Assembly (NCBI RefSeq): GCF_003952185.1
Contig: NZ_RXFS01000003.1
Location: 248,001-312,000 of the forward strand
From: Variovorax sp. 679
Lineage (GTDB): Bacteria; Pseudomonadota; Gammaproteobacteria; Burkholderiales; Burkholderiaceae_C
Direction: 5' to 3'
Length of the DNA: 64,000 nt
Position 1 is the first letter of the stretch; every line of letters starts with the position of its first letter. Below the pieces are notes generated by a model. The model worked only from the letters and a program-made list of their open reading frames with translations, was not told the DNA's origin and ran no database searches. The position numbers and the translations under genes were made by a program. Of the stretch, positions 19,076 to 29,743 are shown one piece after another.

Positions 19076-20766
19076 AAACCAAACCCTTTTTCCTTGGATT
19101 GATCGCTGCGGCGGTCCTCGCTGCAGCCGCCGTTGGCGCGTACACCTTCGGGTTGCAGCGCGGCAGGAGCATGGCCTCGCCACCCGCCGCCGGGAGCCCT
19201 GCGGCATCGGTGCCCGCGGCGAGCACCCAGATGGCATCGCCAACTTCCCCTAACGAGACCGGCGAGGACGCCACACGGCGCCACATTGCAGCAGGACTGA
19301 AGGCCGGCGACACCGACCCCGCCAACGGCAAGAAGATCCTCTACTACCACGACCCCATGGTGCCTGGAAACAGGTTCGACAAGCCGGCCAAGTCGCCGTT
19401 CATGGACATGATGATGTCGCCCGTCTACGCAGGCGGTGATGGCGATCAGAACAGCGTGACGGTGAGTGCACGGGTGCAGCAGAACCTGGGCGTGCGAACC
19501 GCTCTCGTGTCCGAGGGCAGCGTATCGCCGCAGGTCGCCACTGTCGGCAGCATCGCCTTCAATGAGCGCGACCAGGTCATCGTGCAGGCCCGGGCGACCG
19601 GCTACGTCGAACGCCTGAACGTGCGTGCCACGCTCGATCAGGTAAAAAAAGGCCAGGCCCTGGCCGAGCTCTACGTCCCGGAATGGATCGCGGCACAGGA
19701 GGAGTTCCTGTCGGTGCAACGCATGCGCGGCACCGACCTGGCCTCGCTGGTCGACGGTGCGCGTCAACGCATGCGCCAGGTCGGCATGAGCGACGGGCAG
19801 ATCGAACTGATTGTGCGCAGCGGCCGCACCCAGCCTCGCATCACCTTGGTTACGCCCATCGGGGGCGTGGTCACCGAGCTTGCCGCGCGCGAAGGCATGA
19901 CGGTGAGCGCCGGCACTACGCTGTTCCGCATCAACGGCCTGGCCACCGTCTGGGCCAATGCCGAAGTGCCCGAGAGCCAGGCAGCGCTGGTGCGACTGGG
20001 TGCCACGGTGAAGGCCAGAACGCCTGCCGCGCCTGGTGAGACCTTCGATGGGAAGGTGCAGGCCATTCTTCCCGATGTGAATCCGGCGACGCGCACCCTG
20101 AAGGCACGCGTGGAGCTGACCAATCCGACCGGCAGGCTGGTGCCCGGCATGTTCGTGTCGATGCAGTTCACGGACACGCGCGCCGACAAGGCGTTGCTGA
20201 TCCCGACCGAGGCCGTCATCCAGACGGGCAAGCGCTCGGTCGTCATGCTGGCGGAGGACAACGGCCGGTTCCGGCCGGTCGATGTCGAGATCGGCATCGA
20301 AAGCGGCGGCCAGACCGAGATCAAACGCGGGCTGCAAGCCGGCCAGCGCGTCGTGGTGTCCTCGCAATTCCTGATCGACTCGGAGGCGAGTCTCAAGGGC
20401 GTTGAGGCACGGCTGAACGCCGTACCGGCTGCGGGCGCCGCGGAACCCGCGACGGCTTCGCCATCGACGGCAAGGCCTTCGACGAGCGCGGCCTCGCCCA
20501 GGCATGTGGGCGAAGGCACGGTAGAAAGCATCACCGCGGACACGATGACCTTCTCGCACGGACCGATCCCGACGATGAAGTGGGGCGCAATGACCATGGA
20601 CTTCAAACTGCCGCCAGGCGGCGCGCCGGTCAACGTAAAGGCTGGTAATCGTGCGAGCTTCGAATTCTTCATCGACAAGGACGACCTGCCGCAGCTCACC
20701 CGCGTGACGCCGGTCGCACCCGGCGCCACACTCGCCACACCTGCCAAGCCAGGGGGCAAGCCATGA
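19072..20766 (+). CDS. cusB: CusB-type membrane-fusion protein with fused CusF domain
   Basis: A 564-residue periplasmic adaptor. It has an N-terminal signal anchor (about residues 6-26), then a heavy-metal-binding segment ([23 protein letters not shown]). The barrel-sandwich, lipoyl and beta-barrel regions of HlyD/CusB follow (about 130-450). A C-terminal CusF-like domain is attached (about residues 480-550), with [16 protein letters not shown], which holds the full His/Trp/Met/Met ligand set. The fusion means that metal delivery and the adaptor are on one chain. Both ends overlap neighbours by 4 bases. Confidence 0.93.
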   Translation: MKTKPFFLGLIAAAVLAAAAVGAYTFGLQRGRSMASPPAAGSPAASVPAASTQMASPTSPNETGEDATRRHIAAGLKAGDTDPANGKKILYYHDPMVPGNRFDKPAKSPFMDMMMSPVYAGGDGDQNSVTVSARVQQNLGVRTALVSEGSVSPQVATVGSIAFNERDQVIVQARATGYVERLNVRATLDQVKKGQALAELYVPEWIAAQEEFLSVQRMRGTDLASLVDGARQRMRQVGMSDGQIELIVRSGRTQPRITLVTPIGGVVTELAAREGMTVSAGTTLFRINGLATVWANAEVPESQAALVRLGATVKARTPAAPGETFDGKVQAILPDVNPATRTLKARVELTNPTGRLVPGMFVSMQFTDTRADKALLIPTEAVIQTGKRSVVMLAEDNGRFRPVDVEIGIESGGQTEIKRGLQAGQRVVVSSQFLIDSEASLKGVEARLNAVPAAGAAEPATASPSTARPSTSAASPRHVGEGTVESITADTMTFSHGPIPTMKWGAMTMDFKLPPGGAPVNVKAGNRASFEFFIDKDDLPQLTRVTPVAPGATLATPAKPGGKP

Positions 20767-23700
20767 TCGCCAGGCTCATCCGCTGGTCCATCGCCAACCG
20801 ATTCCTCGTGCTGCTGGCCGCGCTGATGCTCAGCGCCTGGGGCGTGTATTCGGTGCTGCGCACGCCGCTGGATGCGTTGCCCGACCTCTCGGATGTCCAG
20901 GTCATCATCCGCACGACCTATCCGGGCCAGGCGCCGCGCATTGTCGAGAACCAGATCACCTACCCGCTCACCACGACCATGCTGTCAGTGCCGGGCGCGA
21001 AGACGGTGCGCGGTTACTCGTTCTTCGGCGATTCATTCGTCTACGTGCTGTTCGAGGACGGGACCGACCTGTACTGGGCGCGCTCGCGGGTGCTGGAATA
21101 CCTGAACCAGGTGCAGTCGCGTCTGCCCGCGGGCGCCAAGGCCTCGCTCGGGCCCGATGCCACTGGCGTCGGCTGGATCTACCAGTACGCGCTGGTCGAT
21201 CGCGGCGGCACGCAGGACGCTTCGCAACTGCGCGCCCTGCAGGACTGGTTCCTCAAGTACGAACTGAAGACCGTGCCCAATGTCGCCGAGGTGGCCTCCG
21301 TGGGCGGTATGGTGCGTCAGTACCAGGTCGTGCTCGATCCCGAGAAACTGGCGGCCTACCGGATCCCGCACACCCAGGTCGTCGAGGCCATCCAGAAGGC
21401 CAACCAGGAAACCGGCGGCTCGGTGCTCGAACTCGGTGAGGCCGAATACATGGTGCGAGCCTCGGGCTACCTCCAGGGCCTGGAGGATTTCCGCAAGATC
21501 CCCTTGGTGACGACCGACGCCGGCGTGTCGGTGCGCCTGGGCGACGTAGCGCGCATCCAACTCGGTCCGGAGATGCGCCGCGGCATCGGCGAGCTCGATG
21601 GCGAGGGCGAAGCCGTCGGCGGCGTGATCGTGATGCGCTCTGGCAAGAACGCGCTGGAGACGATCACCGCTGTGAAAGAAAAGCTCCAGACGCTGCAGGC
21701 CAGCCTGCCCAAGGGAGTGGAGATCGTGCCGACCTACGACCGGTCCAACCTGATCGAGCGAGCGGTTCGAAACCTCGGCTTCAAGCTGCTCGAGGAATTC
21801 CTCGTCGTGGCGGTCGTGTGCTTCATCTTCCTGTTCCACCTGCGCTCGGCCTTTGTCGCGATCGTCTCGCTGCCGATCGGCATCCTGGCGGCGTTCATCG
21901 TGATGCGCTACCAGGGGGTCAATGCCAACATCATGTCGCTGGGCGGCATCGCGATCGCCATTGGCGCGATGGTCGATGCGGCGGTGGTGATGATCGAGAA
22001 CGCCCACAAGCACATCGAGCAGTGGAACCACGAGCATCCTGGGCAGCGTCTGCAGGGAGAGAACCACTGGCGGATCGTGGCCGACTCGGCGGCCGAAGTC
22101 GGGCCGGCTTTGTTCTTCTCGCTGCTCATCATCACGCTGTCGTTCATCCCTGTGTTCACGCTCGAGGCCCAGGAAGGACGCATGTTCTCTCCACTGGCCT
22201 TCACCAAGACCTATGCGATGGCGGCGGCAGCCGGGCTGGCGGTCACGCTGATCCCGGTGCTGATGGGTTACCTGATCCGCGGCAAGATTCCCGATGAGAA
22301 AACCAACCCGCTCAACCGGCTGCTGATCGCGGTCTACCGGCCGCTGCTGGACGCGGTGCTGCGCTGGCCGAAGCTGACGCTGTCGGGCGCCGTGGTTGTG
22401 CTGGTCCTGAGCCTGTGGCCGCTGCAGCACATCGGCGGGGAGTTCATGCCGCGCCTGGACGAGGGTGACCTGCTCTACATGCCCTCGGCACTGCCGGGCC
22501 TGTCGACGGGCAAGGCCGGCGAGCTACTGCAGCAGACCGACCGCCTGATCAAGACGGTCCCGGAAGTGGCCAGCGTCTACGGCAAGGCTGGGCGCGCGGA
22601 GTCGGCCACCGACCCGGCGCCGATGGAGATGTTCGAAACCACGATCCAGTTCAAGCCGAGCGAGCAGTGGCGCGCCGGCATGACGCAGGACAAGCTGGTC
22701 GAGGAACTGGACCGCATCGTCAAGGTGCCGGGTCTCACCAACATCTGGGTGCCGCCGATCCGCAACCGCATCGACATGCTGGCCACCGGGATCAAGAGCC
22801 CGGTGGGCGTGAAAGTGGCCGGCACTGACCTGGCCACCATCGACCGCATCACGGGCGACATCGAGCGCGTGCTAAAGAACGTGCCGGGCGTCTCCAGCGC
22901 GCTGGCTGAACGCCTCACCGGCGGTCGCTACGTGGATGTGAACATCCAGCGCGACGCGGCGGCGCGTTTCGGCATGAACATCGCCGATGTGCAGTCGGTC
23001 ATCGCTTCGGCCGTGGGCGGCGAGAACGTCGGCGAGACGGTGGAAGGGCTGCAACGCTTTCCGATCAATGTGCGCTACCCCCGCGAGATCCGCGATTCGC
23101 TGGAGCGGTTGCGGACTTTGCCGATCGTCACCGCGCGCGGGGCACGGCTGGTGCTCTCCGATGTCGCGGACATCCGTATCGCCGACGGGCCGCCCATGCT
23201 GCGCAGCGAGAACGCGCGGCTGTCAGGCTGGGTCTATGTGGACATCCGCGGACGCGATCTGCGCTCGGCGGTACAGGACATGCAGCGCGCGGTCGCAAAA
23301 GACGTGAAACTGCCGCCGGGCTACTCTGTCTCCTGGTCCGGCCAGTTCGAGTTCCTCGAGCGCGCCACCGCGAAGCTGAAGGTGGTGGTGCCGTTCACGC
23401 TGCTCATCATCTTCGTGCTGCTGTACCTGACCTTCAAGCGGTTCGACGAAGCGCTCCTGATCATGGCCGCGTTGCCGTTTGCCCTGGTCGGTGGCATCTG
23501 GCTGCTCTACCTGCTGAGCTACAACCTGTCGGTCGCGGGGGCGGTCGGGTTCATCGCGCTGGCCGGTGTGTCCGCAGAGTTCGGCGTGATCATGCTGCTG
23601 TACCTCAAACACGCCTGGGACGACCGGATCGACCAGGGCAAGACGAGCACGGCAGACCTGTTGGACGCGATCCGCGAAGGCGCCGTGCTGCGCGTGCGGC

Positions 23701-23942
23701 CCAAGGCCATGACAGTGGCCGTCATCCTGGCGGGCCTGTTCCCGATCATGTGGGGAACGGGCACCGGCTCCGAGGTGATGCAGCGCATTGCCGCGCCGAT
23801 GGTGGGCGGGATGATCACGGCCCCGTTGCTGTCGATGTTCGTCATCCCGGCGGCGTATCTGCTGATGCGGCGGCCGCGCAAGCCGCGTGACGAGCATGCA
23901 CCTCGCCGCGCGTTCTGGAGAAGAGGCCATGGCCCGACCTGA
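20763..23942 (+). CDS. cusA: CusA-type Cu(I)/Ag(I) RND efflux pump
   Basis: A 1059-residue inner-membrane RND transporter with the two large periplasmic loops and about 12 membrane segments. The transmembrane motif [20 protein letters not shown] is the pattern of the HME-4 (monovalent copper/silver) group rather than the divalent CzcA group. Met-rich loops occur in the periplasmic part. It is the energy-coupled element of the CusCBA complex. Confidence 0.94.
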   Translation: MIARLIRWSIANRFLVLLAALMLSAWGVYSVLRTPLDALPDLSDVQVIIRTTYPGQAPRIVENQITYPLTTTMLSVPGAKTVRGYSFFGDSFVYVLFEDGTDLYWARSRVLEYLNQVQSRLPAGAKASLGPDATGVGWIYQYALVDRGGTQDASQLRALQDWFLKYELKTVPNVAEVASVGGMVRQYQVVLDPEKLAAYRIPHTQVVEAIQKANQETGGSVLELGEAEYMVRASGYLQGLEDFRKIPLVTTDAGVSVRLGDVARIQLGPEMRRGIGELDGEGEAVGGVIVMRSGKNALETITAVKEKLQTLQASLPKGVEIVPTYDRSNLIERAVRNLGFKLLEEFLVVAVVCFIFLFHLRSAFVAIVSLPIGILAAFIVMRYQGVNANIMSLGGIAIAIGAMVDAAVVMIENAHKHIEQWNHEHPGQRLQGENHWRIVADSAAEVGPALFFSLLIITLSFIPVFTLEAQEGRMFSPLAFTKTYAMAAAAGLAVTLIPVLMGYLIRGKIPDEKTNPLNRLLIAVYRPLLDAVLRWPKLTLSGAVVVLVLSLWPLQHIGGEFMPRLDEGDLLYMPSALPGLSTGKAGELLQQTDRLIKTVPEVASVYGKAGRAESATDPAPMEMFETTIQFKPSEQWRAGMTQDKLVEELDRIVKVPGLTNIWVPPIRNRIDMLATGIKSPVGVKVAGTDLATIDRITGDIERVLKNVPGVSSALAERLTGGRYVDVNIQRDAAARFGMNIADVQSVIASAVGGENVGETVEGLQRFPINVRYPREIRDSLERLRTLPIVTARGARLVLSDVADIRIADGPPMLRSENARLSGWVYVDIRGRDLRSAVQDMQRAVAKDVKLPPGYSVSWSGQFEFLERATAKLKVVVPFTLLIIFVLLYLTFKRFDEALLIMAALPFALVGGIWLLYLLSYNLSVAGAVGFIALAGVSAEFGVIMLLYLKHAWDDRIDQGKTSTADLLDAIREGAVLRVRPKAMTVAVILAGLFPIMWGTGTGSEVMQRIAAPMVGGMITAPLLSMFVIPAAYLLMRRPRKPRDEHAPRRAFWRRGHGPT

Positions 23943-24333
23943 GCGCCTGCAGCAACAACGCACACCTCTCGGCGTCGCGCTGCTGCTGTATCTGTACCTG
24001 GCCATATTTAGCACGGCGGCCCTCGCCTCGACGCCTGCGTCGCACGACGAGGGATGGGCGGAGCACTTGATCGTTTCGGTCGCGACGGTGCCGGTCGCGT
24101 TTGCAGCCATGGACGAGACGTCAATGCCAGTGGCCATGGATGCCATGCCCTGCGCGCTGTGCTACAGCGCCCCGGCGCCATCGCCGCACGGCGTCGGTGG
24201 TGAATGTCGCGAACATGAGGCAATGGCGTGGCCGGTGCATGTTTCGCCGGCACCTGCGGTGACTTACTTCGACCCTGGAGGTCGGCATGTCCGGTTGCCG
24301 GTGCGCATCCTGTACTGCCGTTGGCTGGATTGA
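23929..24333 (+). CDS. small Cys/His membrane-associated protein after cusA
   Basis: A 134-residue product that begins inside the last 14 bases of cusA. It has one hydrophobic segment (about residues 12-32), [10 protein letters not shown] in the middle and a C-terminal [14 protein letters not shown]. It resembles the protein at 17124 in layout. Start 23929 was chosen because GAAGAGG lies just upstream; the frame is open to 23887. It is probably an accessory to copper efflux, DUF2946-like. Confidence 0.55.
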   Translation: MARPERLQQQRTPLGVALLLYLYLAIFSTAALASTPASHDEGWAEHLIVSVATVPVAFAAMDETSMPVAMDAMPCALCYSAPAPSPHGVGGECREHEAMAWPVHVSPAPAVTYFDPGGRHVRLPVRILYCRWLD

Positions 24334-24394
24334 TCGGCAACAGCGAGCGTCACAGCTCGCGTTTGTTTTCGCTCATCAATTCCAGGAGTTCATC

Positions 24395-24688
24395 ATGAAA
24401 AAGTCATTCATCATCCTCATCGGCGCCCTGACCTTGGGGGTCGCCGCATCCGCTCTGGCAGGACCTGATTTCCAGGTCATCGAGCAAGGGCGCAAGGCTG
24501 CAAAAGTTGCAGCCGCCGAACGCCGAGCCGATACGCTGGCCGGCAAAGGCGCGCCGAACTGCCCGCCGCCGCCACTCGTACTCCCGTTGGATCATGGCCC
24601 GCGCGCACTGACTACGCCGGGCGAAAACCGCCAGCGCAAGGCACGGCACGACGCCGACCTAAAGGCGTGCAAGGACATGCAGTCATAG
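24395..24688 (+). CDS. small periplasmic protein
   Basis: A 97-residue product with a clear signal peptide (cleavage near ALAGP). The mature part is charged, with EQGRKAAKVAAAERRADTL, NCPPPPLVLPLDHGPR and a single C-terminal Cys (LKACKDMQS). AGGAG lies about 10 bases before the start. Similar short proteins follow copper and mercury operons in Burkholderiales, but I do not know a function. Confidence 0.65.
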   Translation: MKKSFIILIGALTLGVAASALAGPDFQVIEQGRKAAKVAAAERRADTLAGKGAPNCPPPPLVLPLDHGPRALTTPGENRQRKARHDADLKACKDMQS

Positions 24689-24824
24689 TCCCTGCCAGCG
24701 CTCGGCAGACACCTGCGTCTTTCGGGCGCTGAGGACTCTTGTGGCTGGCGATCTTGGCCGATGTGGGTACCAGTCTTGCGAGCGGCCGCCGTCCATTTAC
24801 CCAAGCAGCAATGCTGGCTGTCAA

Positions 24825-24843
24825 TAAAATGAGAATCAATAGC
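24825..24843. promoter_or_regulatory. Fur-box-like operator
   Basis: The 19 bases TAAAATGAGAATCAATAGC match the classic 19-bp Fur consensus at 14 positions by eye and end 11 bases before the FTR1 gene. This suggests iron-repressed expression of that gene, unlike the metal-induced cargo around it. Confidence 0.5.
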
Positions 24844-24854
24844 ACCACTACAAC

Positions 24855-26804
24855 ATGAAAATGCTCTCCCTTTGCGTCAGGCAATTCCTGACCATGGCGG
24901 CGCTTCTCGCGCTCTGGTCGTCTTCTCTTGCCTGGGCTGCGGACTCCGCGGCGAGCGATCGCGCCAAACAGACTTGGCAACTGCTGGATTACCTTGCCGT
25001 CGACTACGGCGGCGCGGTGAGTGGCGGCAAGATCCAGAGTGCCAGCGAATACGAAGAGATGAAGGAGTTCGCTGCGACGGCTGGGCAGCAGCTCGCCGCA
25101 CTGCCAAGCACGCCGGCACTTGCGGATCTGCAACGCCAAGCCACGGCGCTGAGCGAGCTCATCGCGGCGAAGTCAGATGCAAAGGCGGTGGCCGACAGTG
25201 CCCATTCATTGGCTGCGGCACTGGTCAAGGCCTACCCGTTCCCGCTCTCGCCATCCAAGCCACCGGATCTCGTGCGCGCCAAGGTGCTGTTCGAAGCCAA
25301 CTGCGCCGCATGCCACGGGGCGACCGGCCGGGGGGATGGCCCACTGGGCGCAAAGCTGACCCCGCCGCCTATCGCGTTCACCGATCGGGATCGCGCCCGC
25401 TCGCGCAGTGTGCTCGCGCTCTACCAGGTCGTCTCTCAAGGCGTCGCTGGCACGCCGATGCCCAGTTTCGCGACGCTCCCCGACGAGGATCGATGGGCAT
25501 TGGCATTTTTCGCCGGAACGCTGTCGCACGACGACGCGATGCGCACGCGCGGTGAACAGGCATGGGGCCGAGATGCTGCCGCCAAAGCCGTCTTTCCCGA
25601 CCTGGCCGCCGCCGCCACATTGACCGAGGCTGCGCTGTCGGAACGGATGTCTCCAGATGCGGCGCGCGACCTTACCGCCTACGTTCGAAGCCACCCGGAA
25701 GTCGCCGTTGCCGCAAGCGGTCCAGGAGGACTGGGCCTGGCCCGCTCGCGCCTTCAGGAGAGCCTTGCCGCAGCGCGCGCGGGTGACCAAGCCAACGCAA
25801 CGCGCCTGGGCTTGTCGGCCTACCTGGATGGGTTCGAACCACTCGAGCCTGCATTGCGAGCGCGCAACCAGGTGCTACTCACCGAAGTGGAAAACGCCAT
25901 GCTGGCCTACCGCGGCGCACTTGCCAGCGGCAAGCTGGAACAAGCCGACGCCACGGCCCAGAAGCTGGACTATCTCTTCGCCCAGGTCGATACCGAGCTG
26001 GGGGCGGACAAGGCCGACCCACTGACAACCTTCATCGCATCGATCACCATCCTGCTTCGCGAAGGTGTAGAGGCGCTGCTGATTGTCGTCGGCATGGTGG
26101 CTTTCCTGAAGAAAGCGGAACGGCGCGATGTCTTGGCCTATGTCCATAGCGGCTGGATCGCGGCACTCGCCTGCGGTGGCCTGACCTGGACCGCAGCAAC
26201 CTACTTCGTGAGCATCAGCGGTGCCAGCCGGGAAGTGACCGAAGGGGTGTCGTCACTCTTTGCGGCCATCGTTCTGTTGAGTGTTGGCCTCTGGATGCAC
26301 CAGAAGAGCACCGCCGGCAAATGGCAGGCCTATTTGAAGGAAAAGCTCTCCGCGGCGATGACACGGCGCTCGGCGTGGGCGCTGTTCGCTCTGTCGTTCA
26401 TAGCCGTCTACCGCGAAGTCTTCGAGACAGTCCTGTTTTATTCGGCGCTCGCAGGCGACGGCAATAACGGCGCCTTGCTTGGTGGATTGGTCGGCGGAGT
26501 GGCCGTCCTCGCGGTCGTCGCATGGCTCATGTTGCGCACCAGCGCTCGCATGCCGATCGGCAAATTCTTCAGCCTCAGCTCAATCTTGGTGGCTGTGCTC
26601 GCAGTCGTGCTCGCCGGCAAGGGCGTCGCGGGCCTTCAGGAGGCGGGCTGGTTGAGCGCAAGTCCGATCCATTGGCCGCGCATCGAGGTGCTCGGGATGT
26701 ATCCGTCCGCTGAGACCACAATTGCGCAGGCCGTGGTCCTGATCATTGCGCTGGCGGGCTTTGCGCTGAACGCGGTGAAGGCACGACAGCCTCGGTCAAC
26801 ATGA
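24855..26804 (+). CDS. cytochrome c / FTR1-family iron permease
   Basis: A 649-residue membrane protein. A signal peptide (to about residue 29) is followed by a c-type cytochrome domain with CAACHGATGRGDG near residue 150. The C-terminal half (about 390-645) is an FTR1 permease with seven predicted membrane segments and two REXXE motifs, REGVEALLIV and REVFETVLF. FTR1 proteins import Fe3+ produced by an oxidase, and the attached haem domain may supply redox coupling. The lead-uptake protein PbrT belongs to the same superfamily, so lead is possible, but the Fur-like box favours iron. Confidence 0.85.
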   Translation: MKMLSLCVRQFLTMAALLALWSSSLAWAADSAASDRAKQTWQLLDYLAVDYGGAVSGGKIQSASEYEEMKEFAATAGQQLAALPSTPALADLQRQATALSELIAAKSDAKAVADSAHSLAAALVKAYPFPLSPSKPPDLVRAKVLFEANCAACHGATGRGDGPLGAKLTPPPIAFTDRDRARSRSVLALYQVVSQGVAGTPMPSFATLPDEDRWALAFFAGTLSHDDAMRTRGEQAWGRDAAAKAVFPDLAAAATLTEAALSERMSPDAARDLTAYVRSHPEVAVAASGPGGLGLARSRLQESLAAARAGDQANATRLGLSAYLDGFEPLEPALRARNQVLLTEVENAMLAYRGALASGKLEQADATAQKLDYLFAQVDTELGADKADPLTTFIASITILLREGVEALLIVVGMVAFLKKAERRDVLAYVHSGWIAALACGGLTWTAATYFVSISGASREVTEGVSSLFAAIVLLSVGLWMHQKSTAGKWQAYLKEKLSAAMTRRSAWALFALSFIAVYREVFETVLFYSALAGDGNNGALLGGLVGGVAVLAVVAWLMLRTSARMPIGKFFSLSSILVAVLAVVLAGKGVAGLQEAGWLSASPIHWPRIEVLGMYPSAETTIAQAVVLIIALAGFALNAVKARQPRST

Positions 26805-26872
26805 AGTAGGTGGCCGGTCAGGCCCTGATAGCTGTGCCATGAACTGGGCACTCCGATTTCCGGACGCTGATT

Positions 26873-27193
26873 TCAGCAAGGTTCGGGCGCGAGAGCTGTC
26901 TTTTTCATATCGGCAGACATGATCACCAGCTCAAGACAAGCGGACAGGCCAAGCAGGGCGGAGAACCACGGCGAACTGTCGCCCTTACGTTCCACTGCCC
27001 TGCCGAACAGGAATGGTGCGCCAGCTTGCAAGATGCGCGCCGGCACCATGAAAAATCCCTGGCGCCGCCCGTAGCCCTTGGCGCCGAAGATCAGGAGCGG
27101 AAGCGTCCCGATGGCGATGGTCAGGATGCCATTTCCCAAGCCGTGCAGCACTGCGAAAGCACCGGCGGCCGAAGTACCGAGCTCATGACTCAT
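26873..27193 (-). pseudogene. C-terminal fragment of an MFS transporter (ars-associated)
   Basis: A 106-residue open frame that reads like the last third of a 12-helix MFS protein: AFAVLHGLGNGILTIAIGTLPLLIFG, then YGRRQGFFMVPARILQAGAP and one more membrane segment. The N-terminal two-thirds are missing; its 5' end overlaps the end of acr3 by 11 bases. MFS transporters of this type often end arsenic operons, so this is probably a deletion remnant of a former ars gene. Confidence 0.7.
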
Positions 27194-28241
27194 ACCAACC
27201 CCGCGACGAGTTCACGACCTTGACCACCGCCAGCATGATCGGCACCTCGATCAGCACGCCGACCACGGTGGCCAGTGCCGCGCCCGAGTGGAAACCGAAC
27301 AGGCTGATGGCGGCGGCCACCGCCAGTTCGAAGAAGTTGGAGGCGCCGATCAACGCGGACGGGCAGGCGATGTTGTGCTTTTCGCCGAGCTTGCGGTTGA
27401 GCCAGTACGCAAGCCCGGAGTTGAGCACCACCTGAATCAGGATCGGCACCGCGAGCATCGCGATCACGAGCGGCTGCTTGATGATGGCTTCGCCCTGGAA
27501 GGCGAACAGGAGCACGAGCGTCAGCAGGAGCGCAGCAATCGACCAAGGACCGATGCGATGCATGGCTCGCTCGAAAGCGGCGCGCCCGGCCTTCAGCAGT
27601 TGCTTGCGCAATACCTGCGCAAAGATCACCGGCAGCACGATGTAGAGCCCCACCGAGGTGATGAGCGTGTCCCACGGCACCGTGATGGCCGACAGGCCCA
27701 GCAGCAGGCCGACGATGGGCGCAAAGGCAAACACCATGATGGCGTCGTTCAACGCGACCTGCGACAGCGTGAAGGCGGGGTCGCCGCCAGTCAGCCGGCT
27801 CCAGACGAACACCATCGCCGTGCAGGGTGCGGCGGCCAGCAGGATCAAGCCCGCGACATAGCTGTCGAGCTGGTCGGCCGGCAGGTGGCCCGCAAAGACC
27901 TGCCGCACGAAGAGCCAGGCCAGGAAGGCCATCGAAAACGGCTTCACGGCCCAGTTGATGAACAGCGTCACGCCAATGCCGCGCCAATGGTTCTTCACCT
28001 CGGCGAGGGCCGCAAAGTCGACCCGCAGCAGCATCGGGATGATCATCACCCAGATCAGCACGCCCACGGGGATGTTGACCTTGGCGACCTCGAGGCGGCC
28101 CACCGCCTGGAATGCCGCCGGGAACAGCTGTCCCAGCGCAATGCCGACGACGATGCAGAGGAACACCCACACCGTCAGGTAGCGCTCGAACACGCTCATG
28201 GGGGCCGCGCTGGCGCGCGGGCTTTCGATGACTGCGCTCAT
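27183..28241 (-). CDS. acr3: ACR3-family arsenite efflux permease
   Basis: A 352-residue inner-membrane transporter with about ten membrane segments. It includes the family's conserved LLAAAPCTAMVFVWSRLTGGDPAFT region, with the essential Cys, and a second conserved block in PSALIGASNFFELAVAAA. It extrudes As(III) made by the ArsC reductases encoded upstream. It is separated by 4 bases from the preceding arsC gene in the operon. Confidence 0.96.
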   Translation of the reverse strand: MSAVIESPRASAAPMSVFERYLTVWVFLCIVVGIALGQLFPAAFQAVGRLEVAKVNIPVGVLIWVMIIPMLLRVDFAALAEVKNHWRGIGVTLFINWAVKPFSMAFLAWLFVRQVFAGHLPADQLDSYVAGLILLAAAPCTAMVFVWSRLTGGDPAFTLSQVALNDAIMVFAFAPIVGLLLGLSAITVPWDTLITSVGLYIVLPVIFAQVLRKQLLKAGRAAFERAMHRIGPWSIAALLLTLVLLFAFQGEAIIKQPLVIAMLAVPILIQVVLNSGLAYWLNRKLGEKHNIACPSALIGASNFFELAVAAAISLFGFHSGAALATVVGVLIEVPIMLAVVKVVNSSRGWYES

Positions 28242-28245
28242 GGTG

Positions 28246-28734
28246 TCAGTTCGAAGAGATGCGCTGCAGCCGCTCTTGCAGCTCGGCGTCGCTCATTGCT
28301 TCCGGGTGGTCCAGTGCGAGCAGTTGCAGCATGCGGTAGGAGATCGCCTGGCGCGTCAGCTCGAAGGCCTGGCGTTTGGCGGCGTCGCCGCCCTCGGTGT
28401 TGGAAGGATCCGGATACCCCCAATGGACCTTGACGCGTGTTCCCGGCCAGTAGGGGCAAGTCTCTTGTGCGGCGCTGTCGCAGACGGTGATGACCACATG
28501 CATGACCGGCGTGGCGAATTCGTCCCAGCTCTTGCTTCGGAAGCCTTCGGTGTCCACGCCGGCGCCCTTCAACACCTCGATGGCGAACGGGTTGATTCTT
28601 CCGCTGGGCGCGCTGCCGGCGCTGAACGCCTTCACGTCCTTGCCGAGCTTGCGGGCCCAGTGGTTGAGCATGCCCTCGGCCAGCACGCTGCGGGCGGAGT
28701 TGTGGGTGCAGAGAATGAGTACGTTGAGCGTCAT
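28246..28734 (-). CDS. arsC: arsenate reductase, LMW-phosphatase fold (second copy)
   Basis: A 162-residue soluble reductase of the low-molecular-weight tyrosine-phosphatase class. The P-loop nucleophile is Cys9 in LCTHNSARS. Later cysteines occur in VITVCDSAAQETCPYWPG, as in thioredoxin- or mycothiol-coupled ArsC enzymes. It converts As(V) to As(III). It overlaps the upstream arsC by 4 bases and shares its fold, but the two are clearly diverged. Confidence 0.93.
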   Translation of the reverse strand: MTLNVLILCTHNSARSVLAEGMLNHWARKLGKDVKAFSAGSAPSGRINPFAIEVLKGAGVDTEGFRSKSWDEFATPVMHVVITVCDSAAQETCPYWPGTRVKVHWGYPDPSNTEGGDAAKRQAFELTRQAISYRMLQLLALDHPEAMSDAELQERLQRISSN

Positions 28735-29240
28735 TGCGCAGCCTTCTGAACCTTGCCGATGTCGCGGATTTCGCGCTGGATGGCCATCGAGTCGAGCCGG
28801 GCCAGAGGCAGGGCCAGCATCAGTTCGATCCGGCGCTTGAGCGTGAGGGCCGTGTCCATGAACTGGCGCTCGGTGGCCTCTTCCGGTCCCGCGAAGGCCG
28901 CAGGGTCGGCCACGCCCCAGTGCGCGGTCATCGGCTGGCCGGGCCACACCGGGCATACCTCGCCCGCGGCCTTGTCGCAGACGGTGAGAACGAAGTCCAT
29001 TGTCGGCGCATCCGGCTTCGCGAACTCGTCCCAGTCCTTGCTGCGATAGCCGGTGGAGGGAAGGTGCATCTTGTTCAGAGTGAGCAACGCGTAGGCATTG
29101 ACCTTGCCGGCCGGATGGCTGCCAGCGGAGTAGGCCTTGAATCGCCCTTTGCCCAGTTCGTTGAGCAGGCCTTCGGCCAGGATGGAACGCGCAGAGTTGC
29201 CCGTGCAGATGAACAGCACGTTGTAGGTTTTCTCAGCCAT
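28731..29240 (-). CDS. arsC: arsenate reductase, LMW-phosphatase fold (first copy)
   Basis: A 169-residue enzyme with nucleophile Cys12 in FICTGNSARS and the paired later cysteines in LTVCDKAAGEVCPVWPG. It is a paralogue of the next gene. Tandem divergent arsC genes are common in betaproteobacterial ars operons and may differ in electron donor. The start at 29240 overlaps the end of the GNAT gene by 8 bases. Confidence 0.93.
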   Translation of the reverse strand: MAEKTYNVLFICTGNSARSILAEGLLNELGKGRFKAYSAGSHPAGKVNAYALLTLNKMHLPSTGYRSKDWDEFAKPDAPTMDFVLTVCDKAAGEVCPVWPGQPMTAHWGVADPAAFAGPEEATERQFMDTALTLKRRIELMLALPLARLDSMAIQREIRDIGKVQKAAQ

Positions 29241-29733
29241 GAGGATGTTTCTCGGTGGAGGAAGTCGGGGTGATTTCTTTGAACATGCAGACAGCCGAGG
29301 CCGGGCACAGGCTCTTGAATTCACTGCTCGCCTGCACGGATGCCGGCAGCGCCGCGCGGTCGCAGCGTTCGAAGCCTCGTGCCTTGAAGAACGGCTCTGC
29401 CGTGGTGGTCAGGATGCAGAGGCGATTCACGCCTTTCGACGCGGCGAAGGCCTCCATGGTCTGAAGGGCCTGGTCGCCCACACCGTTGCCGCGCGCATCG
29501 GCGCGAACCGCAAGGGACCGCAGCAAGGCGGTGTCGCCGAAGCGCTCCAGACCGACGCAGGCAAGGATCCCTTCGTCGCCTGCGCGGCTCACGAAGAAGG
29601 CTTCCATGTGCTCTTCCCTGAGGTCGGATTCGGGAAGGCTGGCATCCCGAAGAAGGGATCGCACGGGCGACAGAGACGCGGCTTCTGCGCGGACGAACAG
29701 CGACCTGACCAGCGATTCGGGCGGTTGCGACAT
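29233..29733 (-). CDS. arsN: GNAT acetyltransferase ArsN-like
   Basis: A 166-residue GNAT protein with the acetyl-CoA-binding pattern LAVRADARGNGVGDQAL (R/Q-x-x-G-x-G/A like) near residue 75 and an ILTTTAEPFFKARGFE motif. In ars operons ArsN enzymes acetylate arsenic-containing glutamine analogues such as arsinothricin. The C terminus has a CPASAVCMFKE segment. Start 29733 precedes the typical fold by about 15 residues. Confidence 0.8.
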   Translation of the reverse strand: MSQPPESLVRSLFVRAEAASLSPVRSLLRDASLPESDLREEHMEAFFVSRAGDEGILACVGLERFGDTALLRSLAVRADARGNGVGDQALQTMEAFAASKGVNRLCILTTTAEPFFKARGFERCDRAALPASVQASSEFKSLCPASAVCMFKEITPTSSTEKHPHG

Positions 29734-29743
29734 GCCGTAGCCC

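Noticed and set aside
18679..20559. 626-residue open frame on the minus strand
   Set aside because: Shadow of cusB and cusC; no start signal or family motif.
21033..22430. 465-residue open frame on the minus strand
   Set aside because: Shadow of cusA; HDQR-rich low-complexity translation.
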